Assembly (NCBI GenBank): GCA_016195915.1
Contig: JACPYS010000055.1
Span: 124,001-188,000 of the forward strand
Length of the DNA stretch: 64,000 nt
Reading direction: 5' to 3'
Source: Betaproteobacteria bacterium
Lineage (GTDB): Bacteria > Pseudomonadota > Gammaproteobacteria > Burkholderiales > SG8-39
Shown: in pieces, positions 23,165 through 33,200 of the stretch
Numbering within the stretch: the stretch's first letter is position 1
Layout of the letters: the number at the start of each line of letters is the position of its first letter
The notes under the pieces: generated by a model
What the model was told of the DNA's origin: nothing
The model's database searches: none
The model's input: the letters and a program-made list of their open reading frames with translations, nothing else
Made by a program: the position numbers and the translations under genes

Positions 23165-25651
23165 TCAGGTCGCAAATGTCTGGCGCGAGGATTCGCGCAC
23201 ATGGCTGAAGAAGCGGTGCCCGAGCTGCTCGCCGAGCCGGTAGCCGGCCCCGGAGCATTCGTCGAGGAAATCTCCGAGCCGCTCGCTGCCGTGGTTCAGG
23301 TCGGCGCCGGGGTCGAGCGCGCGCAAGGCTGCCAGGGACGCGTCGAGCTTCTCCTCGCCGATGTCGCCGAACATGTTGCTCAGGCGCCGCGCATAATCGT
23401 GCAGGCCGTACACCTGGAAAGCGACCGAGCGCGGATTGGCGTCGTCGCACACCAGCAGGTCGAGCACCGGCAGCCATTCGGGGCGCGCCGAGTAGCGTGC
23501 CCGGTAGGTGATGATCGAGTCGGCGAGGCGCAGGAGCCATGACAGGTCGGTGTCGCGCGGACCCGCGAGCGCGTACTTGAGGTTGGCGCACAGGCTGCGC
23601 ATGCGCTCGATGCGCCGGCCCACCGACAGGAAGCGCCAGCCGGGGTCTCGCGTCATGCCATCGAGCACGAAACCCGATAGCGTGGTGAACGCCGCAATGT
23701 CGGCATCGAGTTTCACCAGCACGTCGGACAGCGTCTCGGTTCGCGGGCGGCTGCGGCCGATGGCGCGGCTCATGCGGTTGAGCGCGCGCCAGTTGTCGAG
23801 CGACAGGCGCTCGCGCAGGTGTGAAGCTACGCGGCCGAGCTCACGCACTTGGCTCGCCAACCCGGTGCGGGACTCATCCGAAATCGCTGCGCGCAGCTCG
23901 GACACCAGCTCGGCGTCGTCCGGATCGTGCTTCCCCGGTTCGAGGATCTCGGCGTGGCGCAGCAGCCCGACGATTACCGGTTGGGCGCCCGGGTCGTCAC
24001 CCGGGGAATCGTCCACCAGGCGCGCAAGCGCCAGGCGCAGCAGGCGTGCGGTCGCGTCGCAGCGCTCGTGGTAGCGCCCGAACCAGTACAGGTTCTCGAC
24101 CACGCGGCTCGACAGGTTGGTGCCGGCCCGCACCAGCTCCTGCGGCCCGATTGCGCGCCTGAGCAGGCTGAAGGTATTGACCTGTCCCGCCGCGAGCACC
24201 CAGGTGTCCTTGCTCGAACCACCGCGCTGCATCGAGATCACGCGCGCGTCCGCGCTTGCCACGCGAGTCAGGCCCCCGGGCATCACCACATAGCCGTTCG
24301 GGGTGGCGCAGGCATACACGCGCAGGCCGATCGCGCGCGACAGCATCCGCCGCGGGTGGGCCTTGTCCCACACCGGTGCCTGCGACAACTGCACGATCTC
24401 ATGCGCCACGTAATCGTTCGGACGCGCGCGCAGCATCGCCACGACGCGCTTCCTGCCGCGCTCGTCGAGGTCCTCGCCGAACATCGGCTCCACACGCAGT
24501 TGCGGGGAAGCCGGCTTGATGATCAGCCGCTCGAGCTTGGCGACGGCATCCTCGAGCGCCGCCGGCTCGCCGCACCACCACGTGGCGACCGACGGCATCC
24601 TGAGCGCTTCGCCCAGCAGCTTCGTCGACAGGTTCGGCAGGAAACCGAACAAGGTACTCGATTCGAGCAGGTTGGAGCCGAGTGCGTTCGCCACCAGCAC
24701 GTTGCCGCGGCGCATCGCGTCCACCAGGCCCGGGATGCCGAGCGCCGAGTCGCCGCGCAGCTCGAGCGGATCGCAGAAGTCGTCGTCCAGGCGCCGCAGC
24801 ATGGCGTGCACGCGCTTCAGGCCCGAGAGGGTCTTCAGCCACACGCAGCCCTCGCGCACGGTGAGGTCGGTGCCCTCGACCAGCGGCAGGCCGAGATAGC
24901 GCGCGAGGTAGGCGTGTTCGAAATAAGTCTCGTTGTGCGGCCCCGGTGTGAGCAGCACGCTGAGCAGAGCCCCCGGCGCGCCAGGCCCACCCTGCGGTGC
25001 CCAATGCGCGAGGCTGTCGCGCAGCGTCGCGAAGAAACTCGCCAGATGCTGCACTTTCATGTCGCGGAACAGCTCGGGGAACGCACGGGAGATGACGATG
25101 CGGTTCTCGAGCGCGTAGCCTGCCCCCGAGGGCGCCTGCGTGCGGTCGCCGAGCACCCACCATTGCCCGTCGGCCGAGCGCGAGAGGTCGGCGGCATACA
25201 GGTGCAGCATCACATCGCCGGGTGCTCTCGCGCCGTGGCAGGGGCGCAGGAAACCGGCGTGGCCGTGCACCAGCGCGCTCGGCAGCAGCCCTTCCTTCAG
25301 CAGCCGCTGCTCGCCGTACACGTCGACCAGGATCTTGTTGAGCAGCGTCGCGCGTTGCGCGATCGCCACCTCGATGCCGCTCCATTCCTGCTGCGGCAGG
25401 ATCAGCGGCAGCAGGTCCAGTTCCCAGGGCCGGGTGGCGCCCTGCGGATCGGCGTACACGTTGTAGGTGACGCCGTTCTCGCGCATCTGGCGCTGCACCG
25501 ACTGCAGGCGCTCGCGATTGCGCTCCGGGGGTTCGGCCGCGAGCCGCTCGAGCATCGGCTTCCAGTGCGCGCGCGGCTCGATCGGCGCCGCGAACATCTC
25601 GTCGTAATGCTCGGTGTCCTGCGGATAGTCGGCGAGCAGCTCGCGGGGCAT
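23165..25651 (-). CDS. circularly permuted ATP-grasp + alpha-E fusion protein
   Basis: Encodes 828 residues. Residues about 1-480 form the circularly permuted ATP-grasp type 2 region (DUF404/DUF407): GVTYNVYADPQG, VLGDRTQAPSGAGYALENR, LTPGPHNETYFEHAYLA, RRLDDDFCDPLELRGDS, and the Gly/Ser/Asp segment QRGGSSKDTWVLA. Residues about 510-828 are an alpha-E domain (LSSRVVENLYWFGRYHERC, helix-rich). The two domains are separate genes at 36004 and 36950 in this same window. ATP-grasp members form amide or peptide bonds through acyl-phosphates; the product of this family is not established. Confidence 0.92.
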   Translation of the reverse strand: MPRELLADYPQDTEHYDEMFAAPIEPRAHWKPMLERLAAEPPERNRERLQSVQRQMRENGVTYNVYADPQGATRPWELDLLPLILPQQEWSGIEVAIAQRATLLNKILVDVYGEQRLLKEGLLPSALVHGHAGFLRPCHGARAPGDVMLHLYAADLSRSADGQWWVLGDRTQAPSGAGYALENRIVISRAFPELFRDMKVQHLASFFATLRDSLAHWAPQGGPGAPGALLSVLLTPGPHNETYFEHAYLARYLGLPLVEGTDLTVREGCVWLKTLSGLKRVHAMLRRLDDDFCDPLELRGDSALGIPGLVDAMRRGNVLVANALGSNLLESSTLFGFLPNLSTKLLGEALRMPSVATWWCGEPAALEDAVAKLERLIIKPASPQLRVEPMFGEDLDERGRKRVVAMLRARPNDYVAHEIVQLSQAPVWDKAHPRRMLSRAIGLRVYACATPNGYVVMPGGLTRVASADARVISMQRGGSSKDTWVLAAGQVNTFSLLRRAIGPQELVRAGTNLSSRVVENLYWFGRYHERCDATARLLRLALARLVDDSPGDDPGAQPVIVGLLRHAEILEPGKHDPDDAELVSELRAAISDESRTGLASQVRELGRVASHLRERLSLDNWRALNRMSRAIGRSRPRTETLSDVLVKLDADIAAFTTLSGFVLDGMTRDPGWRFLSVGRRIERMRSLCANLKYALAGPRDTDLSWLLRLADSIITYRARYSARPEWLPVLDLLVCDDANPRSVAFQVYGLHDYARRLSNMFGDIGEEKLDASLAALRALDPGADLNHGSERLGDFLDECSGAGYRLGEQLGHRFFSHVRESSRQTFAT

Positions 25652-25685
25652 GGCGCGGCGCAGAGTAGCATCAAATTGCGCGGCG

Positions 25686-26678
25686 TCAGCGCGCAGCGTC
25701 GCCCATGCGGTAGTCGTGCGTAAGTTCGTCGAGACGTCTCTTCAACGCGGGGTCGAGCTTGAATTCGGCCGCAGCGATACTTGCCTTGAGCTGATCCGGA
25801 TTGCTCGCGCCGATAATCGGCGTGGTGATCGCCGGGTGGGCGAGCACCCAGGCGATGGCGAGCGTCGCGGGCTCGGCGCCCGCTTCCCTGGCAAGCGCGG
25901 TGAACGCGTCCACCGTGTCAAACTCACGATCACGCCAGTAACGCTCGCTGTACATCTTGCCCGCGCTGCCGAGGCCGAAGCGCGAGTCGCCGGCCGGCGG
26001 CCTTGCGCGCTTGTGCTTGCCGGTGAGCAGGCCGGCGGCCAGCGGGTTGTAGGGCATCACTGCGAGGCTTTCCTCCTCGCACAGCGGCAGCAGTTCGCGC
26101 TCGATCTGGCGGAACAGCAGGTTGTAGCGTGGTTGCACCGATACGAACTTCGCGAGTCCAAGCGCTTCGCTGCGGCCGAGCGCGCGCGCGACCCGGTAGG
26201 CATGGTAGTTGGAGACGCCCACGTAGCGCGCCTTGCCGCTTCGCACGACGGCGTCGAAGGTTTCGAGCGTTTCATCGACCGGCGTATGCGCGTCGAAGTG
26301 ATGCACCTGGTAGAGATCCACGTAGTCGGTTCCCAGGCGTTTGAGCGACGCGTCGATCGAGGCGAGCACGTGCTTTCGGGACGTGCCCTGCTGCCACGGT
26401 GCCGGTCCCATCTTGCCGCTGCACTTCGTCGCGAGGACGAATTTCTCCCTTTTGCCGCGCAGCCAGCTTCCGACGAACTCCTCGGTGCGGCCCACGTCCG
26501 CGAGCGTGGCGCCCATCGGATAGACGTCGGCGGTATCGATGAAGGTGATGCCAGCCTGCTCCGCCGCATCGAGAATCGCGAACGAGGCCTTCTCGTCGCA
26601 CTGCAGACCGAAGGTCATGGTGCCAAGACAGAGGCGCGAGACTTGCAGGCCGGTGCGGCCGAAGCGTACGTGTTGCAT
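25686..26678 (-). CDS. aldo/keto reductase
   Basis: Encodes 330 residues and is a TIM-barrel NADPH oxidoreductase. The catalytic tetrad is readable: Asp48 and Tyr53 in FIDTADVYP, Lys85 in LATKCSG, and His in YQVHHFDAHTP. The NADPH-binding end IIGASNPDQLKAS is present. It is the general-type YghZ/Tas-like branch. Substrate unknown. It lies 34 bp after the start side of the fused ATP-grasp gene on the same strand and could belong to that transcription unit. Confidence 0.92.
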   Translation of the reverse strand: MQHVRFGRTGLQVSRLCLGTMTFGLQCDEKASFAILDAAEQAGITFIDTADVYPMGATLADVGRTEEFVGSWLRGKREKFVLATKCSGKMGPAPWQQGTSRKHVLASIDASLKRLGTDYVDLYQVHHFDAHTPVDETLETFDAVVRSGKARYVGVSNYHAYRVARALGRSEALGLAKFVSVQPRYNLLFRQIERELLPLCEEESLAVMPYNPLAAGLLTGKHKRARPPAGDSRFGLGSAGKMYSERYWRDREFDTVDAFTALAREAGAEPATLAIAWVLAHPAITTPIIGASNPDQLKASIAAAEFKLDPALKRRLDELTHDYRMGDAAR

Positions 26679-26693
26679 GGGTTTCCTTTCCTG

Positions 26694-27497
26694 CTATTTT
26701 GTCGAAGAGGGTGCGACCGGGGCGCTTCGCATGCCTGCGCCGTCGAACGCACGGCGAACTATGCCTGAAGATTTCGCCTCCTCGATGAACTGGCTGACGT
26801 AGGCGAGGGCGGCGGGGTGGTTCTTCGGCACTGCGACAGCGGTACCGGTGGCGTGGAAGTGGCCGTCCAGAATGCGCGAACCCGGAATCTGCGGTTGGAG
26901 CCCCCGCAGCGAATCGCGGCCGAGCGCGATCGCGTCGAGCTCGCCGGCCTTCATTCTTGCGACCATCTCGTCCACGGTGCGAAAGCTGATGACCCGGGTG
27001 TTCTTCAACGTGGCTATCGCGGTGCGCGCGGTGGTGGTGTTCGCAATGCCTGCGACGCGTACGCCCGGCTGGTCCACTTCCGCGAGCGTGCTGATCGGCG
27101 AACCCGCCCTCACCATGTAGGTGCTGGTCGAGAGGTAATAGGCTGGGCCGAAATCCACCAGCTTCCTGCGCTCGGCGTCCTCCGGCATGAATGCGGCGTC
27201 CCATTCGCCTTTCGGCCCTGCGGCGGTGACTTCGCCGGAGTTCGGATAAATGACGAGTTCGAGCGTTGCGTCGAGTTTCTTCGCGAGCGCATTGGCCAGA
27301 TCGACTGTCACACCGCGCGGCTGGCCTGTGGCTGGATCCCGGGTCGCCCAGAAGGCCGAAGGGGAGGCGCCGATGCCGATGCCGACCCGAAGTTTCCCGG
27401 TGGGGAGGAGTTCCCTTCTGGCCTGGTCCTCGGGAAGCGAGGCGCAGGCGGCGAGCGCTGCGGTTGCAAGCATCAGACTCCACCCGGCGGGATGCAT
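26694..27497 (-). CDS. family 3 (polar amino acid-type) solute-binding lipoprotein
   Basis: Encodes 267 residues. A lipoprotein signal ends at the lipobox LAAC, so it should be attached to the membrane. The mature protein shows LRVGIGIGASPSAFW, GVTVDLANALAKKL and WDAAFMPEDAERR, the typical SBP_bac_3 pattern, with closing motifs TVDEMVARMKAGELDAIAL. Such receptors bind amino acids, opines or dipeptide-like ligands. No matching inner-membrane permease of the His/Glu type lies nearby; the ABC gene at 27564 is of the exporter type. It is 15 bp from the aldo/keto reductase gene. Confidence 0.85.
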   Translation of the reverse strand: MHPAGWSLMLATAALAACASLPEDQARRELLPTGKLRVGIGIGASPSAFWATRDPATGQPRGVTVDLANALAKKLDATLELVIYPNSGEVTAAGPKGEWDAAFMPEDAERRKLVDFGPAYYLSTSTYMVRAGSPISTLAEVDQPGVRVAGIANTTTARTAIATLKNTRVISFRTVDEMVARMKAGELDAIALGRDSLRGLQPQIPGSRILDGHFHATGTAVAVPKNHPAALAYVSQFIEEAKSSGIVRRAFDGAGMRSAPVAPSSTK

Positions 27498-27563
27498 GTC
27501 GCCTCCGGCAAAGAGGCGCCATGGTAGCCGACGGCGCGGCGGCGACGCCCGGGCGTGACCACG

Positions 27564-29513
27564 TCAGGCACGCGTCACAATCGGCGCGTCGTCAGTGCCG
27601 GAATCGGGCATTGCCTCGACGACCGCTGTATCGGGAGGCGGCTCATCAGTCAGTTCGACAGCCGTTTCCGTTGCTACCACATCGTGCGCAAGAAACCCGC
27701 CGGACTGGTGTTTCCACAATCGGTAGTAATGGCCCCCGAGGCGCAGCAGCTCGTCGTGCGAGCCCTGCTCGACGATGCGCCCCTCTTCCAGCACGACCAG
27801 GCGATCCATGCGCGCGATGGTCGACAGGCGGTGCGCGATCGCGATGACTGTCTTGCCTTCCATCAGTCCGAGCAGTTGCTCCTGGATGGCAAGCTCGACT
27901 TCGCTGTCGAGCGCCGAAGTCGCCTCGTCGAGCACCAGGATCGGCGCGTCCTTCAGTACCACGCGCGCGATCGCCACGCGCTGGCGCTGTCCGCCCGAGA
28001 GCTTGACGCCGCGCTCGCCAACATGGGCGTCGTAGCCCTTGCGGCCCTTCCAGTCCTGCAGCCCGAGGATGAACTCGTGCGCCTGCGCCTTCCGCGCGGC
28101 CGCGCGCACCAGGTCATCGCTAGCGCCAGGGCGGCCATAGCGGATGTTGGCGGAGATCGAGCGGTGCAGGAGTGACGTGTCCTGCGTCACCATGCCGATG
28201 GCCGCGCGCAGGCTCTCCTGCGCAACCTCGCCGATGTCCTGGCCGTCGATGCGGATCCTGCCTTTTTCAGGCTCGTAGAAACGCAGCAGCAGGTTCACCA
28301 GTGTCGATTTGCCCGCGCCCGAACGTCCGACCAGCCCGACCCGCTCGCCGGGGCGGATCTCGAAGCTCAAACGATCGAGCACGGGACTGGCATCCTGCCT
28401 GCCGTAGCTGAATGAAACGTCCTCGAAGCGGATCTCGCCGCGCGATACCTCCAGCCTGCTCGCGTCCGGCCGGTCGACGCCGCTCAACGGCAGCGCGATC
28501 GTCTGCATGCCTTCCTGCACCACGCCGATGTTCTCAAAAATACCGGCGACCTCCCAGCTCACCCAGCCGGCGACGTTGGTGATCTGCCAGGCAAGCGGCA
28601 GCGCCGTGGCCACCACGCCGGCGTTCACCGTGCCCTGCGCCCACAGCCAGATGCCGATTGCCGCGGTGCCAGTGAGCAAGGCCGCGTTCATCGCAGCCAG
28701 CCAGAACATGAATTGCGAAATCAGGCGCATGTGCGCGCCGATGGCGGCCTGGTGCTCGTCGATCACTTCGCTGACATAGGCGTCTTCATCGGACAGCCGC
28801 GCAAACAGCTTGACGGTCAGGATGTTGGTGTAGCTGTCGACGATCCGCGCCATCACCAGCGAGCGGACTTCCGAACTGGCCCTGGCGAGGTCGCGCATGC
28901 GCGGCACGAAGTGGCGCAGGAATACCAGGTAGCCGAGGAACCACGCGAGCGTGGGCAGGCCCAGCCGCCAGTCCGCTGCAGCCATCAGCGCAAACGCGCT
29001 GACGCCATACACCGCGATGTACCAGACCGCGCGGATGCTCGACATCACGCTTTCGCGCAGGGAATTGGCCGTCTGCATCACGCGGTTGGCGATGCGACCG
29101 GCGAAGTCGTTCTGGAAGAACGCCAGTCCCTGGCGCAGCACATGCCAGTGGCTCTGCCAGCGGATCAGGCTGGTGGCGCCCGGAATCAGCGTGTTCTGGC
29201 GAATCGCGATGTCGAGGAGCAGCACCAGCGGGCGGACGATGAGCACCAGTGCCACCATGCCGAGCAGCATCGGCGCCTGTTGCGCGAGGGCCGCCTCGCG
29301 GTCGGCGGCTTCCATCAGCGAAACCAGCTTGCCGATGAATACGGGAATCACCGTGTCGATCAGCGCCACCGCCAGACTGGTCGCGAACATCAGCGCATAC
29401 CAGCTCCGGGTCTGGCGCACGAAGTGCCAGTAGAAGCCGATCAGGTCGGGCGGCGGCGTCCCCGGGCCCACGCTGGCCGTGCCGCGAATCCGGGATTGGA
29501 GATACTTGAACAT
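27564..29513 (-). CDS. MsbA-like fused ABC transporter (permease + ATPase)
   Basis: Encodes 649 residues. Residues about 30-330 form the six-helix exporter-type membrane domain. The ATPase domain contains Walker A GLVGRSGAGKSTLVNLL (about 397), signature LSGGQRQRVAIARV (about 503), Walker B ILVLDEATSALDSE (about 527) and the H-loop IAHRLSTI. The extension after the ATPase (last 50 residues, Glu/Thr/Pro-rich) is unusual and may be regulatory. It should export a lipid, peptide or hydrophobic metabolite. It lies between two amidoligase loci on the same strand. A 12-bp inverted repeat stands 51 bp ahead of its start. Confidence 0.92.
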   Translation of the reverse strand: MFKYLQSRIRGTASVGPGTPPPDLIGFYWHFVRQTRSWYALMFATSLAVALIDTVIPVFIGKLVSLMEAADREAALAQQAPMLLGMVALVLIVRPLVLLLDIAIRQNTLIPGATSLIRWQSHWHVLRQGLAFFQNDFAGRIANRVMQTANSLRESVMSSIRAVWYIAVYGVSAFALMAAADWRLGLPTLAWFLGYLVFLRHFVPRMRDLARASSEVRSLVMARIVDSYTNILTVKLFARLSDEDAYVSEVIDEHQAAIGAHMRLISQFMFWLAAMNAALLTGTAAIGIWLWAQGTVNAGVVATALPLAWQITNVAGWVSWEVAGIFENIGVVQEGMQTIALPLSGVDRPDASRLEVSRGEIRFEDVSFSYGRQDASPVLDRLSFEIRPGERVGLVGRSGAGKSTLVNLLLRFYEPEKGRIRIDGQDIGEVAQESLRAAIGMVTQDTSLLHRSISANIRYGRPGASDDLVRAAARKAQAHEFILGLQDWKGRKGYDAHVGERGVKLSGGQRQRVAIARVVLKDAPILVLDEATSALDSEVELAIQEQLLGLMEGKTVIAIAHRLSTIARMDRLVVLEEGRIVEQGSHDELLRLGGHYYRLWKHQSGGFLAHDVVATETAVELTDEPPPDTAVVEAMPDSGTDDAPIVTRA

Positions 29514-29563
29514 GCTCAGCGCCGGGACGGTTCGAGCGACTTGCTGGAGTGCTTCAGGGTGAT

Positions 29564-29602
29564 CATGCGGGGTCGCTTTTGCGTGCTTGCCGACCCCGCA
29601 TG
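29564..29602. promoter_or_regulatory. 12-bp perfect inverted repeat upstream of the ABC exporter
   Basis: CATGCGGGGTCG (29564-29575) and CGACCCCGCATG (29591-29602) form a perfect 12-bp stem around a 15-nt loop. It lies 51-89 bp upstream of the exporter start on the - strand. It could be an operator for a dimeric regulator or an RNA hairpin; no T tract follows on either side. Confidence 0.5.
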
Positions 29603-29808
29603 GAAATCGATCTTGCTGTCGTTCAACTTCAAAGCGAGGATTCGGGCTGGCCGCCGAGCATGATCAAGCGCGGGCTTGACTGATGGCGTGTATTGATGTT
29701 TCCGAGGAGGATTGGCTCGATCGCATCGGAAAATATCCCGCGATTCTCTTGTTGGGAAAGTCTATAGCTCGACGTGGCGGGCTGGCGCGCCATCTTGCAT
29801 GACCACGC
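29603..29808. other. intergenic, one doubtful 39-codon frame
   Basis: Composition is less GC-rich than the neighbours. A + strand frame at 29693-29812 (ATG to TGA, 39 codons, beginning MACIDVSEEDWLDRIGKYPA) overlaps the end of the hypothetical gene on the other strand. No ribosome site of quality precedes it and no family is recognised. The exporter promoter probably lies here. Confidence 0.25.
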
Positions 29809-30177
29809 TCACGCAGTCTCACTGCGGGCGGTAGCATCCAACACGGCACGCAGGAACGTTTTGTCGTCAATGGCTGACTGAACCGCAGCGCGTTGCTTGG
29901 CTTCTGCAAGTGCGAATAGCTTTTGCTCGTAGAGTTCGACGAGCGCTTTCAAACGATTGGGATCGGCTCGATACTCGAAAAGATTCGCTCGATCGAGGCC
30001 GGCATTTCGAAGTTCTGCTCTCAGCCAAAGGATTATCGAAAGCCGAAGGGTGGACGGAGATTGCCTCTCTGCTGCTTCGGCGCGCGCGCGATCGGCGCTT
30101 AGCCGTCCGATGTATGTGCCGATGATATCCTCAGCAAGCTCTGATTGAACTTGCAACTCGGTAATAGGGGTGGTCAC
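29809..30177 (-). CDS. hypothetical helical protein
   Basis: Encodes 122 residues from a GTG start 11 bp after AAGGTG. Predicted to be almost entirely helical: SELAEDIIGTYIGRLSADRA, RLSIILWLRAELRNAGLD, NRLKALVELYEQKLFALAEA, with a heptad-like charge pattern. No signal peptide, membrane segment or catalytic motif. I do not recognise a family. The local GC content is lower than in the flanking amidoligase genes, hinting at separate origin. It lies between the ABC exporter and the DUF2126 gene and is the only non-enzymatic gene of that interval. Confidence 0.5.
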   Translation of the reverse strand: MTTPITELQVQSELAEDIIGTYIGRLSADRARAEAAERQSPSTLRLSIILWLRAELRNAGLDRANLFEYRADPNRLKALVELYEQKLFALAEAKQRAAVQSAIDDKTFLRAVLDATARSETA

Positions 30178-30270
30178 GGCAATGCACCTTTCCGAGTGAT
30201 TCTAGCACTGGCCAGCTTGGTTAGACTCGCCCCGACGTTGAAAGCTTCCAGCCGTGCGCATTTACCGTCC

Positions 30271-33200
30271 TCAACCCTCGCGCCGCAGGTCGAGCGTAAA
30301 CGGGAAGCTCGGATTGCGCTCCTCGGCCCGTACCTCCATTCGCCCCGGCGTATGCCCCATGCGCACGAACCGCGCCAATCTTCGCCCTTCCGCCTCGAAA
30401 GCGTTGACCGGAAACGTGTCATGGCTGCGCCCGCCAGGATGGGCGACGTGGTACTGGCAGCCGCCGAGTGAACGATGATTCCAGGTGTCTACCAGGTCGA
30501 ACACCAGCGGCGCGTGCACGCCGATGGTCGGATGCAGCGCGGAGGGCGGCGCCCAGGCGCGGTAGCGCACGCCGGCCACGCATTCCCCCGCATTGCCGGT
30601 GGGGGTGAGCGGCACCGCGCGGCCGTTGCAGGTGAGGATGAAACGCTCGCCGACGAAGCCGATCGCCTTCACCTGCAAGCGCTCGAGCGACGAATCCACG
30701 TAGCGCGCCATTGCGCCCTGCGCGCCTTCCTCGCCCAACACGTGCCAGGGCTCGAGCGCCGCGCGCAGCTCGATGTGCGCACCCTGCGCTGCGAACTCGC
30801 CATAGCGCGGGAAGCGGAATTCGACGAACGGGTCGAACCAGCGCTCCTCGAACGCGAACCCTGCGCGCCGCAGGTCGTGCGCCACGTCGCGGATGTCCTC
30901 GGTGACGAAGTGCGGCAGCATCCAGCGATCGTGCAGTTGCGTGTCCCAGGGGACCAGCTTTCCCCGGTAGGGCTCCGCCCAGAAGCGTGCCACGAGCGCG
31001 CGCAGCAGCAGCATCTGGCACAGGCTCATCTGCGCATGCGGCGGCATCTCGAAGGCGCGGAATTCCACCAGCCCCAGACGGCCGGCTGGCCCGTCCGGTG
31101 AATAGAGCTTGTCGATGCAGAACTCGGCCCGGTGCGTGTTCCCGGTCAGGTCGGTGAGCAGGTTCCGCAGCAGCCGGTCGACCAGCCAGGGCCGTTTGCT
31201 TTCCTCCGCATCGGGCAATGCCTTCTCGATTTGCTCGAAGGCGATTCCAAGTTCGTAGAGCTTGTCGTCGCGCGCCTCGTCGACGCGCGGCGCCTGGCTG
31301 GTCGGCCCGATGAAGGTGCCGGAGAACAGGTACGAAAGGGCTGGGTGGTTCTGCCAATAGGTGATGAGGCTCTTCAGCAGGTCGGGACGGCGCAGCCAGA
31401 GGCTGTCGGAGGCCGTCGTCGCACCGAGCGTCACATGATTGCCGCCGCCCGTGCCGGTGTGGCGGCCGTCGAGCATGAACTTTTCGGTGCCCAGCCGCGA
31501 CTGGCGCGCTTCCTCGTAGAGGACCTGCGTGTTCTCCACCAGTTCGCGCCAGTTCGATGACGGATGGATGTTGACTTCGATCACGCCCGGGTCGGGCGTC
31601 ACGGCAAGCAGATTCACGCGGGGGTCGCGCGGCGGGGGATAGCCTTCGAGCCGCAGCGGCATCTGCAATTGCGCCGCGGTCTTCTCGATCGCCGCGACGA
31701 GCGCGAGATAGTCCTCGATGCGCGTGATGGGCGGAAGGAACACGTACAAGCGCCCGTCGCGCACCTCGACGCACAGCGCGGTATGCACGACTTCGCGCGG
31801 CTTGGGTTGTTCCTTCGGTTTTGCGATCTTCCCGCGCGCGACGGGCTTGACCGAGTGCGGATCGTCGATCTGCAACCGGACCTCGAAGGGATCGACCGGG
31901 GATTGCCGCTCCCGTTCTTTCGGCACTACCCACGGCAGGGTCGAGAGCGGCAGGCGCAGTCCGACCGGCGAGTCTCCCGCCACGAGGTAGAGGTGCTCGC
32001 GTTTGAGAGGCCACCGGCTCGAGCCCCAGACCACCGCGTTGATGCTGAGGATTTCGTCTGCGGACTTCGACGACCGTCGCTCTACGGGTTTCAACGGCAG
32101 CACGTAGCCGGCCGGTTCGCCCAGGCCGCGCGCCAGCACGCGCGCGAGGCGCCTGCGTTCATCCGGATCCTTCAGGTCGGCCTTGCGCGGATCGATGTTG
32201 ACCGGCAGCGACTGTTCCAGATGGAGCACCTGCCAGATATCTTCGTAGGCGGGGATGGCATGCGCCGGATGCAACCCCAGATGCCCGGCCAGTGCCTCGA
32301 TGAATTTCCTCGCATCCGCCGCGCTGTAACCGTAGTCCTTGCCATCCTGCGCGATCAGGGACGGATCGCGCCAGACCGGCTTGCCGTCGGCGCGCCAGTA
32401 GATTCCCAGTGCCCAGCGTGGCAGCGCTTCGCCGGGGTACCACTTGCCCTGCCCGTAATGCAGCATTCCGCCCGGCGCAAACCGGGCCTTCAGCCGTTGC
32501 ATGAGCGTTTCCGCAAGCTCGAACTTCTTCGGCGACAGCGCGGCGATGTTCCATTCCGGCCCGTCCATGTCGTCGATCGACACGAAGGTCGGCTCGCCGC
32601 CCTGGGTGAGCCTCACGTCGCGTTCGAGCAAAGCCACATCCACGCGCTCGCCCAGCGCCTGCATCGCCAGCCAGTCCGCGTCGGTGTAAGGCTTGGTGAC
32701 GCGCGGCGCTTCCCACACTCGCGCCACCGTCATCACGTGGGAAAACTCGACCTCGCAGGGCTCCGTTACGCCGCTCACCGGCGACGCACTGTCCGGATCC
32801 GGCGTGCATGCAAGCGGAATATGTCCTTCGCCTGCGAACAGTCCCGAGGTCGCATCGAGGCCCACCCAGCCGGCACCGGGCAGGTACACCTCGCACCAGG
32901 CATGCAGGTCGGTGAAATCCACCTCGGTGCCTGAGGGGCCGTCGAGGGATTTCTGGTCGGCTTTGAGCTGAATCAGGTAGCCCGAGACGAAACGCGCCGC
33001 AAGCCCCAGATGGCGCATCAGTTGCACCATCAGCCAGCCGGAATCGCGGCAGGATCCGGTTGCCTTGCCGAGGGTTTCCTCCGGGGTCTGGATTCCCGGT
33101 TCGAGCCGTATCACGTAGCGCACGTCCCGCTGGATACGCTGGTTCAGCTCCACCAGGAAATCATTGGTCGGCATCGACAAGGGCGACACTTTGGCCAGGT

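Noticed and set aside
23849-25723. 624-codon + strand frame opposite the ATP-grasp/alpha-E fusion
   Set aside because: The composition (Arg/His/Gln repeats) is that of a shadow frame. The - strand protein carries all family motifs.
29693-29812. 39-codon + strand gene beside the ABC exporter
   Set aside because: No good ribosome site, it overlaps the hypothetical gene on the other strand and no family is recognised. Mentioned only in the intergenic note.
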